Part shown: one piece after another, positions 10,513 to 19,633 of the stretch
Layout: the number at the start of each line of letters is the position of its first letter
Position numbering within the stretch: the first letter of the stretch is position 1
From: Pseudarthrobacter sp. Fe7
GTDB taxonomy: Bacteria > Actinomycetota > Actinomycetes > Actinomycetales > Micrococcaceae
Assembly: GCA_024372495.1 (NCBI GenBank)
Contig: CP099977.1
Span: forward strand, 1,736,001-1,800,000
Direction: 5' to 3'
DNA: 64,000 bases
Made by a program: the position numbers and the translations under genes
Notes under the pieces: generated by a model
The model's input: only the letters and a program-made list of their open reading frames with translations
Told to the model about the DNA's origin: nothing
Databases searched by the model: none

Positions 10513-11857
10513 ATGACGAACCTGCTCCACCCAGAACCGCGCCAGCGTGGCGCGCTGGCCGGCCACGAGCTCCTGGGATCGGCCCCGGATGCCCCAACCC
10601 CCGAAATCCCCGGCCTGCGCAACCTCATCAGGGAGTCCTGGCAGCGGTCGGCAAGCTTCAAGGCCAACCCGGACAACGCGGCCGCGCCGCTGGCCCTCGA
10701 CTGGGACCAGTTGGAGGACTACCGCCGCCAGCATCCCCTGGCCGCGATCATGCCGGTCATCAACAAACTCCTGGTCCAGCCCAGCCACGACAGCGGGCTC
10801 CTGGTGGCCGTGGGTGACGAGGTGGGCAGGCTGTTGTGGGTGGACGGCGATCCAACCCTCCAGCGCCGGGCGGAAGGCATGATGTTCGTTCCCGGTGCCG
10901 ACTGGTCCGAGGCCAGCGTCGGCACCAGCGCGCCGGGCACGGCGCTTGCCCTCGGCAGGGGGATCCAGATCGCCGGCGCGGAGCACTACCAGCGGACCGT
11001 CCACCCCTGGAGCCTGCACCGCCGTCCCCTTCCATGACCCCGACTCCGGCGCAGTGCTCGGCGTCGTTGACATCACCGGGACGGCCACCGCAGTGGCGCC
11101 GCACACGTTGTCGCTGGTGGAGGCCACCGTGGCCGCCGCGCAGGCGCAGCTGCGGGTGGAGCGCCTGCAGCTGGCGGCGGAGCTCGCCAGGAAGCCCGTA
11201 CGACGGCGGTCCCCGGCCGCCGCGGCCAGGCAGGGCCAGGGTGCCAGTGAAGGCAGCCTCTACCGCAACAGCCTGCAGCTGCTGGGGCGGGACCAGGCCC
11301 TGCTCAGCCTGGGCGGCAGGACCGTTTCACTTTCCGCGCGGCACAGCGAGATCCTTGCCCTGCTGGGCGCGCATCCCGAAGGCCTCAGCGCCGAGGAACT
11401 CAGTTCGCTGCTCTACCCGGGGGAGGGCTCCACCATCACGCTGCGGGCCGAGATGGTCCGGCTGCGCAAGGTCATCCAGCAGTTGAGCCCGGACGCTGTT
11501 CCCGGTTCACGCCCATACCGGCTCCCCCTGGACCTGGTGCCGGATACGAGCCAGGTGCTTAGCTGCCTGCAGCGCGGCGCGCACCGGATCGCCCTGGAAA
11601 TCTACCGCGGCGAGATGCTTCCGCGCTCCGAGGCGCCGGGCATAGTCGAGCTGAGGAACAGGGTTTCGTCGCTGCTGCGGGAAGCGGTCCTCACGGACGG
11701 CAGCGCCGAGTCCCTGCTCAAGTACGCCACGCTCCCGGAGGCAAGGGACGACGTCGGCATCCGCCGCGCCGCGCTCCGCCTCCTGCCGCCGCGCTCACCA
11801 AAGCGCGCCGCCGTCGTCGCGGACCTGGAACGGCTGGAAGCCGAACTGCGCGCCTGA
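10513..11857 (+). CDS. GAF-domain transcriptional regulator (AcoR-like sensor, no sigma-54 domain), one apparent frameshift
   Basis: ATG 10513 follows GGGAG. The repaired protein is 447 aa, with an N-terminal LIRESWQRS segment like AcoR-family activators, then a GAF sensor region (VGRLLWVDGD, HPWSCTAVPFHDPDSGAVLGVVDITG). The C-terminal winged helix is seen as SLSARHSEILALLGAHPEGL and MVRLRKVI. The AAA+ sigma-54 domain of AcoR is absent, as in other Actinobacteria. The break near 11016 is GGAGCCTGC for GGAGCTGC. It lies directly upstream of, and co-directional with, the aldehyde and alcohol dehydrogenase genes, so it is probably their activator. Confidence 0.8.
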
Positions 11858-11896
11858 AAGCGGCAGCCGGTCAATCTGTGACCTGGCTCTCCCCAT

Positions 11897-11915
11897 TGCA
11901 ACCTGGCTGCAACCT
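11897..11915 (+). promoter_or_regulatory. Direct repeat TGCAACCT x2 upstream of the aldehyde dehydrogenase
   Basis: TGCAACCT occurs at 11897-11904 and 11908-11915, exactly 11 bp apart, so both copies face the same side of the helix. The second copy runs into TTGTTGC, forming a short GCAA/TTGC dyad. A TACGCT hexamer at 11925-11930 could be the -10. The arrangement fits an activator site just upstream of a promoter. The adjacent GAF regulator is the likely ligand, by inference. Confidence 0.45.
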
Positions 11916-11989
11916 TGTTGCTCCTACGCTGGCATCATCGGCGAGCGCCCTTGTGGCCCCGCCTCCTGCACAGCAAAGGAGCTAAGCAC

Positions 11990-13516
11990 ATGACCGTTTA
12001 CGCACAGCCGGGAACCGACGGTTCGAAGGTCACCTTCAAGGACCGCTACGAGAACTGGATTGGCGGCGAATGGGTGGCCCCGGTGAAGGGCCAGTACTTC
12101 GAGAACGTCACACCGGTGACGGGCAAGGCGTTCTGCCAGGTGGCCCGCGGTACCGCTGAGGACATCGAGCTGGCCCTGGACGCGGCACACAAGGCCGCAC
12201 CCTCCTGGGGCAAGACGTCCGTGGCGGAGCGAGCGGCCATCCTGAACAAGATCGCCGACCGCATCGACGGGAACCTTGAGATGCTCGCCGTGGCCGAAAC
12301 CTGGGACAACGGCAAGCCCATCCGGGAAACCCTCAACGCCGACCTCCCGCTCGCCGCCGACCACTTCCGCTACTTCGCCTCAGCCGTCCGGGCCCAGGAA
12401 GGCAGCCTGTCCCAGCTCGACGACAACACCACCGCGTACCACTTCCACGAACCGCTCGGCGTGGTGGGCCAGATCATCCCCTGGAACTTCCCCATCCTGA
12501 TGGCCGTCTGGAAGCTCGCACCCGCGCTCGCCGCCGGCAACACAGTGGTGCTCAAGCCCGCCGAGCAGACACCCAGGCTCCATCCTGGTCCTGATGGAAC
12601 TTATCGGGGACCTGCTGCCCGCCGGCGTGCTGAACGTGGTCAACGGCTTCGGCGTGGAGGCCGGCAAGCCGCTGGCATCCAGCTCCCGGATCCGCAAGAT
12701 CGCCTTCACCGGCGAGACCACCACCGGCCGGCTCATCAGCCAGTACGCCAGCCAGAACCTCATCCCCGTCACCCTGGAACTGGGCGGCAAGAGCCCCAAC
12801 ATCTTCTTCAACGATGTTGCGCAGGAAAATGACGCCTTCTACGACAAGGCGCAGGAAGGCTTCGCGCTCTTCGCCTTCAACCAGGGCGAAGTCTGCACCT
12901 GCCCCTCGCGGGCGCTGGTCCAGGAGGACATCTACGAGTCCTTCATGGCGGACGCCGTGGCGCGGGTGGAAAAGATGATCCAGGGCAACCCGCTGGACAC
13001 CGAAACCCAGGTGGGCGCGCAGGCCTCCAACGACCAGGCTGGAGAAAATCCTTTCCTACATCGACATCGGAAAGCAGGAAGGCGCAAAGATCCTCACCGG
13101 CGGCGCCCGCGCCGAGCCTGCCCGGGGACCTGGCCGGCGGTTTCTACGTCCAGCCCACCGTGTTTGAAGGCCATAACCGGATGCGGATCTTCCAGGAGGA
13201 AATTTTCGGCCCCGTGGTGGCGGTGACCAGGTTCAGCGACTACAACGACGCCATGGGCATCGCCAACGACACCTTGTATGGACTGGGCGCCGGCGTTTGG
13301 TCCCGCAACGGCAATGTGGCCTATCGCGCCGGCCGCGAGATCCAGGCCGGGCGCGTCTGGGTCAACAACTACCACGCCTATCCGGCAGGTGCCGCGTTCG
13401 GCGGCTACAAGTCCTCAGGCATCGGGCGCGAGAACCACGCCATGATGCTGGACCACTACCAGCAGACCAAGAACCTGCTGGTCAGCTACGACGAAAACAA
13501 GCTGGGTTTCTTCTAG
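11990..13516 (+). CDS. NAD-dependent acetaldehyde dehydrogenase (ExaC/AldB type), three apparent frameshifts
   Basis: ATG 11990 follows AAAGGAGC. The enzyme oxidises acetaldehyde and similar aldehydes to acids with NAD. Family motifs are [32 protein letters not shown] with the general-base Glu, and [14 protein letters not shown] with the catalytic Cys in the ExaC-type context. Three breaks are explained by AGCT errors: near 12573 (CCCAGGCTCC for CCCAGCTCC), 13038 (CAGGCTGG for CAGCTGG) and 13116 (GAGCCTGC for GAGCTGC). The repaired length of 507 aa is that of ExaC. It forms an operon-like block with the alcohol dehydrogenase and DUF779 gene downstream. Confidence 0.92.
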
Positions 13517-13563
13517 GCCAGCCCGTACCACTAAACGACTACGACGACGCAAGGATTTCGCCA

Positions 13564-14586
13564 ATGACGACGACAATGCAGGCAGCAGTAGTAACCGAGT
13601 TCGGCACCGACCTGAAGGTCAAGGACATCGCCGTTCCCCAGCCCGGCCCCGGACAGGCGCTGGTCAAGGTCCTGACCACCGGGGTGTGCCATACAGACCT
13701 CCACGCCGCCCAGGGAGACTGGCCGGTCAAACCATCCCCTCCGTTCGTGCCCGGCCATGAGGGCGTGGGTGAAGTAGTGGCCCTGGGTGAAGGGGTTTCA
13801 GACCTCGCGGTCGGTGACCTGGTGGGCAACGCCTGGCTCTGGGCAGCCTGCGGCGACTGCCAATACTGCCGCACCGGCTGGGAAACACTTTGCGAGGCGC
13901 AGCAGAACGGCGGCTACAGCGTGGACGGGTCCTTCGGGGAGTACATGCTGGTGGACTCACGTTTCGCGGCACGTATACCGGCGGGATCCGACCCCGTCGA
14001 GGTGGCGCCGGTGCTCTGCGCCGGCGTCACCGTGTACAAGGGGCTGAAGATGACCGAAGCCCGGCCGGGCCAGTGGGTCACCATTTCCGGCATCGGCGGA
14101 CTGGGCCATATAGCGGTCCAGTACGCGGTGGCCATGGGCCTCCGTGTTGCCGCCGTGGACATCGCCGATGACAAGTTGGCCCTTGCAAAGGCCCACGGCG
14201 CCGAACTCACGGTCAATGCCCTGCATGAGGACCCCGCCGAGGTGATCCAGCGGGAAACAGGAGGCTCCCATGGAGTGCTGGTTACTGCGGTGCACCCGTC
14301 AGCGTTCGGACAGGCGATCGGGATGGCCCGCCGCGGCGGCACCATCGTATTCAACGGATTGCCGCCAGGGGATTTCCCGGCGCCGATCTTCGAGATTGTG
14401 CTGAAGGGATTGACGGTCCGCGGCTCGATCGTGGGCACGCGCCAGGACCTGGAGGAAGCCCTGGATTTCTACGCCCGGGGAAAGATCCATCCCACGGTGT
14501 CCGTCCGGGAGCTGTCGGAGGTCAACGCGGTGTTCGATGAGATGAAGCACGCCAAGATCGACGGCCGCGTGGTGCTGAGGTTCTGA
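13564..14586 (+). CDS. adhP: Zinc-dependent alcohol dehydrogenase (AdhP type)
   Basis: A 340-aa medium-chain dehydrogenase. Catalytic zinc ligands appear in GVCHTDLHAAQGDWP and PGHEGVGEV. The structural zinc Cys cluster is CGDCQYCRTGWETLC, and the Rossmann motif is ISGIGGLGHIAVQYA. It oxidises ethanol and related alcohols to aldehydes, which the adjacent aldehyde dehydrogenase would remove. It lies 47 nt after that gene, and its TGA overlaps the ATG of the DUF779 gene (TGATG), so translation is probably coupled. Confidence 0.93.
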   Translation: MTTTMQAAVVTEFGTDLKVKDIAVPQPGPGQALVKVLTTGVCHTDLHAAQGDWPVKPSPPFVPGHEGVGEVVALGEGVSDLAVGDLVGNAWLWAACGDCQYCRTGWETLCEAQQNGGYSVDGSFGEYMLVDSRFAARIPAGSDPVEVAPVLCAGVTVYKGLKMTEARPGQWVTISGIGGLGHIAVQYAVAMGLRVAAVDIADDKLALAKAHGAELTVNALHEDPAEVIQRETGGSHGVLVTAVHPSAFGQAIGMARRGGTIVFNGLPPGDFPAPIFEIVLKGLTVRGSIVGTRQDLEEALDFYARGKIHPTVSVRELSEVNAVFDEMKHAKIDGRVVLRF

Positions 14587-14993
14587 TGCCCGCTGAGCGG
14601 TTGGAAGCCGGAGTGACGCTGCCCGGGGAGGATTTTTCCCGGGTGGCGCTCACGCCGGCCGCTGTGGACCTGTTGCGGATGCTGTGGGACCGGCATGGGC
14701 CGCTCATGTTCCACCAGTCCGGCGGCTGCTGCGACGGGTCATCGCCCATGTGCTATCCCGCCGGGGACTTCATCACAGGGGAAGCGGACGTCCTGCTGGG
14801 GCTCTTCGACCTCTCCGAGGGGTTGCGGCCCCTGCCGCTCGAATTCTGGATGTCGCGGGAGCAGTTCAACTACTGGAGCCACACCCACCTGACCATCGAT
14901 GTTGTACCGGGCCGGGGGAGCGGCTTTTCCGTGGAAGCGCCTGAGGGTAAGCGCTTCCTGATCCGCTCAACGCTGATGGACTGGCCCTCCTAG
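14586..14993 (+). CDS. DUF779 family protein
   Basis: A 135-aa protein of the DUF779 family, seen from MFHQSGGCCDGSSPMCYP and the QFNYWSHTHLTIDVVPGRG block. The Cys pair and following Cys suggest metal or redox chemistry, but no activity is established. Across Actinobacteria and Proteobacteria the family travels with aldehyde dehydrogenases, as here. Its ATG overlaps the stop of adhP by one base. Confidence 0.88.
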   Translation: MPAERLEAGVTLPGEDFSRVALTPAAVDLLRMLWDRHGPLMFHQSGGCCDGSSPMCYPAGDFITGEADVLLGLFDLSEGLRPLPLEFWMSREQFNYWSHTHLTIDVVPGRGSGFSVEAPEGKRFLIRSTLMDWPS

Positions 14994-15009
14994 GAAGTTC
15001 GACCAACAG

Positions 15010-15046
15010 GCGCCCGGGGCTCTCCATACGGAGGGCCCCGGGTGCG
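15010..15046 (+). terminator. Hairpin terminator after the adhP/DUF779 block
   Basis: The arms CGCCCGGGGCTCTCC and GGAGGGCCCCGGGTGCG pair around a short ATAC loop, with a small bulge. There is no strong T run, as is common in high-GC Actinobacteria. Confidence 0.65.
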
Positions 15047-15168
15047 TTGGCAGAAGAATATTCGGCAGTGGGGCGGTCTCACTATTCGGGACGATTGGGA
15101 CCGTCCAGTGGATGGACACTATCGTTGATAGGTCTGTTTCCCTCACAAACCAGGATTGTGGCCCCCTT

Positions 15169-16719
15169 ATGAATCTTCTGCGGACAAAATCCATCGAGCA
15201 GTCGATCGCCGACGCCGATGAGCCCGGACGTAAGCTCAAGCGTTCCCTCAGCACCTGGGACCTCATGATCATGGGCGTCGCCGTTGCTGTAGGCGCCGGT
15301 ATCTTTTCGGTCGGCGCGAAGGCTGCCGCCAACTTTGCAGGTCCCGCTGTTACCCTCTCCTTCGCGATCGCTGCGGTCACCTGCGCGCTGGCCATCATGT
15401 GCTACGCGGAGTTCGCCACCGCCATACCCGTGGCCGGATCTGCGTACGTCTTCACCTACGCCACCATGGGCGAACTCCTTGCCTGGATCATCGGCTGGAA
15501 CCTGATCCTTGAGCTATTCACTGCTGCCGCCGTGATCGCCAAATACTGGGGCATCTACCTCAGCAAGGTGTTTGCCCTGACGGGCCTGGACGTCCCGCCG
15601 GCCATCTCGCTGGGTGGCGTGGACCTCTATTGGGGCGCGTTCCTGATCGTGGCAATCTTCACCGTGCTGCTGGTGCTGGGCACCAAGCTTTCCGCCCGCG
15701 TGGGCAACATCTTCACCCTGATCAAGATCGCCGTGGTGCTCTTCGTGATCGTGGTGGGCTTCACCTACGTGAAGTTTGAGAACTACAGCCCGTTCGTTCC
15801 GGCGCCCCAGCCCACTGCAGGCACCGGAGCCGCGGATGTCCTGAAGCAGTCATTCTTCGGCTTCCTGACCGGCGCCGCCCCGGCCCAGTACGGCACCATG
15901 GGGATCTTCGCCGGCGCCGCCCTGGTGTTCTTCGCCTTCATCGGCTTCGACGTGGTGGCCACCTCCGCTGAGGAAGTCAAGAATCCGCAGAAGACCCTGC
16001 CCCGTGGCATCTTCGGCGGCTTGGCCCTGGTGACGCTGCTGTACATCCTCGTGTCGCTGGCCCTGACCGGTATGGTGTCCTACACGCAGTTGGCCGAGGC
16101 CAAGAGCCCCACCCTCACCACGGCCTTCGAAGCCGTGGGCGACACGTCCGCCGCCAAGGTCATCGCGTTCGGTTCCCTGGTGGGCCTGACCACGGTGATC
16201 ATGGTGCTCCTCATGGGACTGTCCCGCGTGGTCCTGGCCATGAGCCGCGACGGCCTGCTGCCTCGGGTTCTGTCCAAGACCAGCGACAAGCGTTCGACGC
16301 CGGTTCGCCTCCAGGTCATCTGCGGCGCCGCGGTTGCCCTGGTGGCAGGACTCACCAACGTGGACCTGCTCGAGGAAATGATCAACATCGGTACGCTGTC
16401 CGCGTTCGTGGTGGTCAGCCTGGGCATCCTGGTGCTCCGCAAGAAGCGCCCGGACCTGAAGCCCGCCTTCCGCGTCCCGTTCGGCAAGGTGCTGCCCATC
16501 GTGTCTGCGGTGCTGTGCCTGTACCTGATGACCAACCTCGCCGTGGAGACCTGGATCTTCTTTGCCTTCTGGTTGGTCCTGGGCCTGGCCATCTACTTTG
16601 CCTATGGCCAGCGCCACTCGCGGCTCAACGAACGCTTCGCCGAAGCCAACGCGACGGTCAACGGCACGCCTGGTTCCACTGCCCGCGCAGTGGGGAGCAC
16701 GAGGACGAGGATGAGCTGA
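15169..16719 (+). CDS. APC-family amino acid permease (cationic amino acid transporter type)
   Basis: A membrane transporter of about 516 aa from ATG 15169. An upstream in-frame ATG at 15112 is less likely because family members begin with MNLLRTKSIEQSI. Twelve or more hydrophobic helices start at about residue 34 (MIMGVAVAVGAGIFSVG), with the consensus APC GxGIF turn and the helix-6 segment FFAFIGFDVVATSAEEVKNP. The latter resembles bacterial YfnA/CAT proteins. It takes up amino acids, possibly basic ones; the substrate is not readable from sequence. It stands alone between two terminators. Confidence 0.88.
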   Translation: MNLLRTKSIEQSIADADEPGRKLKRSLSTWDLMIMGVAVAVGAGIFSVGAKAAANFAGPAVTLSFAIAAVTCALAIMCYAEFATAIPVAGSAYVFTYATMGELLAWIIGWNLILELFTAAAVIAKYWGIYLSKVFALTGLDVPPAISLGGVDLYWGAFLIVAIFTVLLVLGTKLSARVGNIFTLIKIAVVLFVIVVGFTYVKFENYSPFVPAPQPTAGTGAADVLKQSFFGFLTGAAPAQYGTMGIFAGAALVFFAFIGFDVVATSAEEVKNPQKTLPRGIFGGLALVTLLYILVSLALTGMVSYTQLAEAKSPTLTTAFEAVGDTSAAKVIAFGSLVGLTTVIMVLLMGLSRVVLAMSRDGLLPRVLSKTSDKRSTPVRLQVICGAAVALVAGLTNVDLLEEMINIGTLSAFVVVSLGILVLRKKRPDLKPAFRVPFGKVLPIVSAVLCLYLMTNLAVETWIFFAFWLVLGLAIYFAYGQRHSRLNERFAEANATVNGTPGSTARAVGSTRTRMS

Positions 16720-16754
16720 GCCGGACCTGACGGCCAGCCGCACCAGATGCTGAA

Positions 16755-16784
16755 CTGCCCGCCCGGCCTGTGCCGGGCGGGCAG
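16755..16784. terminator. Bidirectional hairpin between convergent genes
   Basis: A perfect 13-bp inverted repeat, CTGCCCGCCCGGC and GCCGGGCGGGCAG, around a 4-nt loop. It lies between the permease and the DUF2461 gene, whose 3' ends face each other. Confidence 0.75.
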
Positions 16785-16791
16785 CCGCGTT

Positions 16792-17427
16792 TCATGGCGC
16801 CGCGTACCGTCCCACCCATTCGACGAGCGGCCGCAGTTGCCTCCACCGTTCCGCGATCTGCTCCCTCGCCGCGGGTGTGGACACCCATTCCGGCCGGCCC
16901 GCCTCGACTCCCGCGGACAACGATTTGTGCTTGAGCAGTTCGGCGCGGGGGTGCTCCTTGTCGAAACCCCGCGGGACGGTCTTCAGTTTCTCGCCCTCGA
17001 TGGCAAAACCAGCCGCGGCCACGGCATCCACAATGTCCTGGAGGGCGGCGCCGCTGGCGGAAGCGTCGGCGGCGGCGCGGAACCGGGCCGCCTGGGCGGG
17101 TGTGTGGGAGTGGTAGCCGCCACCGATCAACAGCCCGTCTGCGTTGATTTGGAGGTAGAAGCCCACGCCCTCCTGGCGTGCGGCGAAGGCCCCCTGGGCG
17201 GTCTTGTACGGGGACTTGTCCAGCGAGAAGCGGATGTCCCGGTTGGGGCGGAAGAGCTTGGCAGGTCCGAACTCGGGCTCCAGTTCGGAGAGCAGGAGGG
17301 TGAGCGGCTTCTTGACCGCTGCGTCATACGTTTCCTTGTGTTCCAGCCACCAGTCGCGGTTGTTGTTGTCCTCCAGCTGCGCGTAGAAGCGGAAAGCTTC
17401 CGGGGGAATGCCTGCGAAAGTGTTCAT
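16792..17427 (-). CDS. DUF2461 domain-containing protein
   Basis: A 211-aa protein with the hallmarks of DUF2461 (TIGR02453): an N-terminal F-x-F-Y-x-x-L-xx-N-N-x-x-x-W-(F/W) pattern (FRFYAQLEDNNNRDWWLEH), RPNRDIRFSLDKSPYKT in the middle, and GFYLQI. The role is unknown; the family is cytosolic and widespread. The start is supported by the conserved MNTFAGIPPEAFRFY opening. It converges on the permease. Confidence 0.85.
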   Translation of the reverse strand: MNTFAGIPPEAFRFYAQLEDNNNRDWWLEHKETYDAAVKKPLTLLLSELEPEFGPAKLFRPNRDIRFSLDKSPYKTAQGAFAARQEGVGFYLQINADGLLIGGGYHSHTPAQAARFRAAADASASGAALQDIVDAVAAAGFAIEGEKLKTVPRGFDKEHPRAELLKHKSLSAGVEAGRPEWVSTPAAREQIAERWRQLRPLVEWVGRYAAP

Positions 17428-17502
17428 CTACGGAGCCTAGGGCCGCATGCCGCCATCGGCCAGATCCCCTGGCCGTATGTGCACAACCGGGGCCGGACAG
17501 CA

Positions 17503-17538
17503 GAACACCCCGCCACGGACGTACGTGGCGGGGTGTTC
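17503..17538 (-). terminator. Terminator downstream of katA
   Basis: A perfect 15-bp inverted repeat, GAACACCCCGCCACG and CGTGGCGGGGTGTTC, with a 6-nt loop. On the minus strand it directly follows the katA stop. It could also stop read-through in the other direction. Confidence 0.75.
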
Positions 17539-17564
17539 TTCAGTTCAGCCGGCAGGGAGCCCGG

Positions 17565-19061
17565 TCAGCCGATTTTGTTCGCGGACTCGGCGTCCGAGGC
17601 GGGTGCCGACGGGGCGGCACCGGCACCGAGGTTGGCGCGCAGCTTGGCGCCCAGTTCGGCGTCGACGTTGGTCCAGTACTGGATGGCGCGTTCCTTGATG
17701 TCGGAACGCTTGACGCCGCCCACGGCACCGGTGATGGTCTCCAGGAAGCGGGCCTTTTCGGCTTCGTTGTAGACCTCGCGGTACAGCGCGCCGGCCTGGA
17801 CGAAGTCGCCGTCCTCGGCGTGGAGGGAGTGCGCGGCGAGGGTCAGTTCGCCGTCGTTCTCCCAGCCGCCGGCGGTGTCCTGCGGCTCAACTGCGGCCGG
17901 GCCGCCGAAGGTGTTGGGGGCGTAGACCGGAACGGAGGGGGCGTTGAACAGGAAGCGTCCCTGGCCGTCCTGGCTGTAGTTGTTGACCTGGTTCTTGGGC
18001 TGGTTCACCGGGATCTGGGCGTGGTTGGTGCCCACGCGGTAGCGGTGCGCGTCCGCGTAGGAGAAGATGCGGGCCTGCAGCATCTTGTCCGGGGAGGCGG
18101 CGATGCCCGGCACGAAGTTCGACGGCGCGAAGGTGGCCTGTTCGATCTGCGCGAAGTAGTTCTCCGGGTTCTTGTTCAGCTCCATGGTGCCCACCTTGAT
18201 CAGCGGGTAGTCTGCGTGCGGCCAGATCTTGGTCAGGTCGAACGGGTTGAAGCGGTAGGTCTTGGCATCCTCGTAGGGCATGACCTGGACGTGCAGGTCC
18301 CATGACGGGAAGTTGCCGGCTTCGATGTTTTCGGACAGGTCGCGGATATAGAAGTCCGCGTCCGAGCCGGCAAGCTGTTCGGCCTGCTCGGAGCTCATCG
18401 AGTTCACGCCCTGGTTGGACTTGAAGTGGTACTTGACCCAGAAACGCTCGCCCTCGGCGTTGATCCACTGGTAGGTGTGCGAGCCGTAGCCCTGCATTTC
18501 GCGCCAGGAGGCGGGCAGGCCGCGGTCACCCATCAGCCAGGTGACCTGGTGGGCGGATTCGGGGGACAGGGTCCAGAAGTCCCACTGCATGTCGGCGTCG
18601 CGCAGGTGGGTGCCCGGCAGGCGCTTCTGGGAGTGGATGAAGTCCGGGAACTTGATGCCGTCGCGGATGAAGAAGACGGGGGTGTTGTTGCCGACGAGGT
18701 CGTAGTTGCCCTCGCTGGTGTAGAACTTCACGGCGAAACCGCGCGGGTCGCGCCAGGTGTCCGGGGAGCCGTTCTCGCCGGCCACGGAGGAGAAGCGGAT
18801 CAGCATTTCGGTCTCAACACCGGGCTGCAGGAACGCGGCCTTGGTGTACTTGGAGATGTCCTCCGTGGCCTTGAACGTGCCGAATGCGCCGCCGCCCTTG
18901 GCGTGCACTACGCGCTCCGGCACCCGCTCACGGTTGAACTGGGCAAGCTTCTCCACCAGGTAGTGGTCAGTCAGAATGATGGCACCATCGGCACCAACTG
19001 ACTTCGAGTGTGCGTCGGACGTAACCGGTGCACCTGACTGGGTTGTGGAAACGGCAGTCAT
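17565..19061 (-). CDS. katA: Monofunctional haem catalase
   Basis: A 498-aa clade-3-sized catalase that breaks hydrogen peroxide down to water and oxygen. The distal His is in ERVVHAKGGGAFG. RFSSVAGENGSPDTWRDPRG and FAVKFYTSEGNYDLVGNN are conserved. The proximal haem Tyr lies in RIFSYADAHRYRVGTN. It starts 7 nt after the repaired furA stop with TAGGAG as the ribosome site, so furA and katA form one transcript, as expected for a peroxide-response pair. Confidence 0.95.
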   Translation of the reverse strand: MTAVSTTQSGAPVTSDAHSKSVGADGAIILTDHYLVEKLAQFNRERVPERVVHAKGGGAFGTFKATEDISKYTKAAFLQPGVETEMLIRFSSVAGENGSPDTWRDPRGFAVKFYTSEGNYDLVGNNTPVFFIRDGIKFPDFIHSQKRLPGTHLRDADMQWDFWTLSPESAHQVTWLMGDRGLPASWREMQGYGSHTYQWINAEGERFWVKYHFKSNQGVNSMSSEQAEQLAGSDADFYIRDLSENIEAGNFPSWDLHVQVMPYEDAKTYRFNPFDLTKIWPHADYPLIKVGTMELNKNPENYFAQIEQATFAPSNFVPGIAASPDKMLQARIFSYADAHRYRVGTNHAQIPVNQPKNQVNNYSQDGQGRFLFNAPSVPVYAPNTFGGPAAVEPQDTAGGWENDGELTLAAHSLHAEDGDFVQAGALYREVYNEAEKARFLETITGAVGGVKRSDIKERAIQYWTNVDAELGAKLRANLGAGAAPSAPASDAESANKIG

Positions 19062-19068
19062 TGTTCTC

Positions 19069-19553
19069 CTATTTCTCTTTTTCTTGCGAGGGACTGTGGG
19101 GAGGAAGCTGTTGGGCCTGCTGGCATTCCTGGCAGATGCCCTGGTACATGACGTCGGCGATCTGGATGGTCATCGGCTTGGCATCAGGGTTCCAGTGCGG
19201 CGTAAGGCAGGGGCGTGGCCGACGGCGCAGTCCACGTCCTCCACGCGGCCGCAGCTGATGCAGATGGCGTGGTGGTGGTTGTCGCCCACGCGCGTTTCAT
19301 ACAGTGCGGGGGAGTGCGGCGGCTCGAATCGGCGCAGCATGTGCAGGTCCGTCAGGTCGCCCAGGACGACGTAAACGGACTGGGCCGTCAGTTCGGGCAG
19401 CTCGGACCGGGCCGCGGCCAGGATGCTTTCGGCAGGGGAGTGGGGGTGGCGTTCGACGGCGGCCAGCACGGCCAGCCGCTGCTTGGTCACCCTGCGGCCG
19501 TGGGCGCGCAGGGCGGCAGCCCACGCTTCCTGGCCATCAAAGTGCTCCATCAT
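19069..19553 (-). CDS. furA: Fur/PerR-family peroxide regulator, one apparent frameshift
   Basis: A metal-dependent repressor, probably sensing peroxide and controlling katA. The winged helix is at RRVTKQRLAVLAAVERHPHS, the metal-binding histidines at DNHHHAICISCG, and the first CxxC zinc pair is CISC. As written the frame stops early at 127 aa. Adding one C to the CCCC run (plus-strand GGGG at 19207-19210) restores DCAVGHAPCLTPHWNPD and continues to a second CxxC (CQEC). The stop then falls at 19069 and the length is 161 aa. The repaired gene ends 7 nt before katA. Confidence 0.87.
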
Positions 19554-19568
19554 GGCTTCATTGAAACA

Positions 19569-19593
19569 CTTATTACTACTAACTCACAATAAG
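19569..19593. promoter_or_regulatory. AT-rich inverted repeat upstream of furA (candidate FurA operator)
   Basis: CTTATT and AATAAG form a 6-bp dyad with a 13-bp spacer in an unusually AT-rich patch, 16 bp upstream of the furA start. FurA/CatR genes in Actinobacteria are commonly autoregulated from such AT-rich repeats. The call is inference from position and symmetry. Confidence 0.4.
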
Positions 19594-19608
19594 GCTTGGC
19601 TTACCTCA
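19590..19608 (+). promoter_or_regulatory. DtxR/IdeR-type iron box upstream of the MFS exporter
   Basis: TAAGGCTTGGCTTACCTCA matches the DtxR/IdeR consensus TTAGGTTAGGCTAACCTAA at 14 of 19 positions by eye. It lies 26 bp upstream of the exporter start and overlaps one end of the furA inverted repeat. Repression of the exporter by iron-loaded DtxR is the expected outcome. Confidence 0.5.
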
Positions 19609-19633
19609 TCCTGCGGACCGCTAGTGTTGCCGG

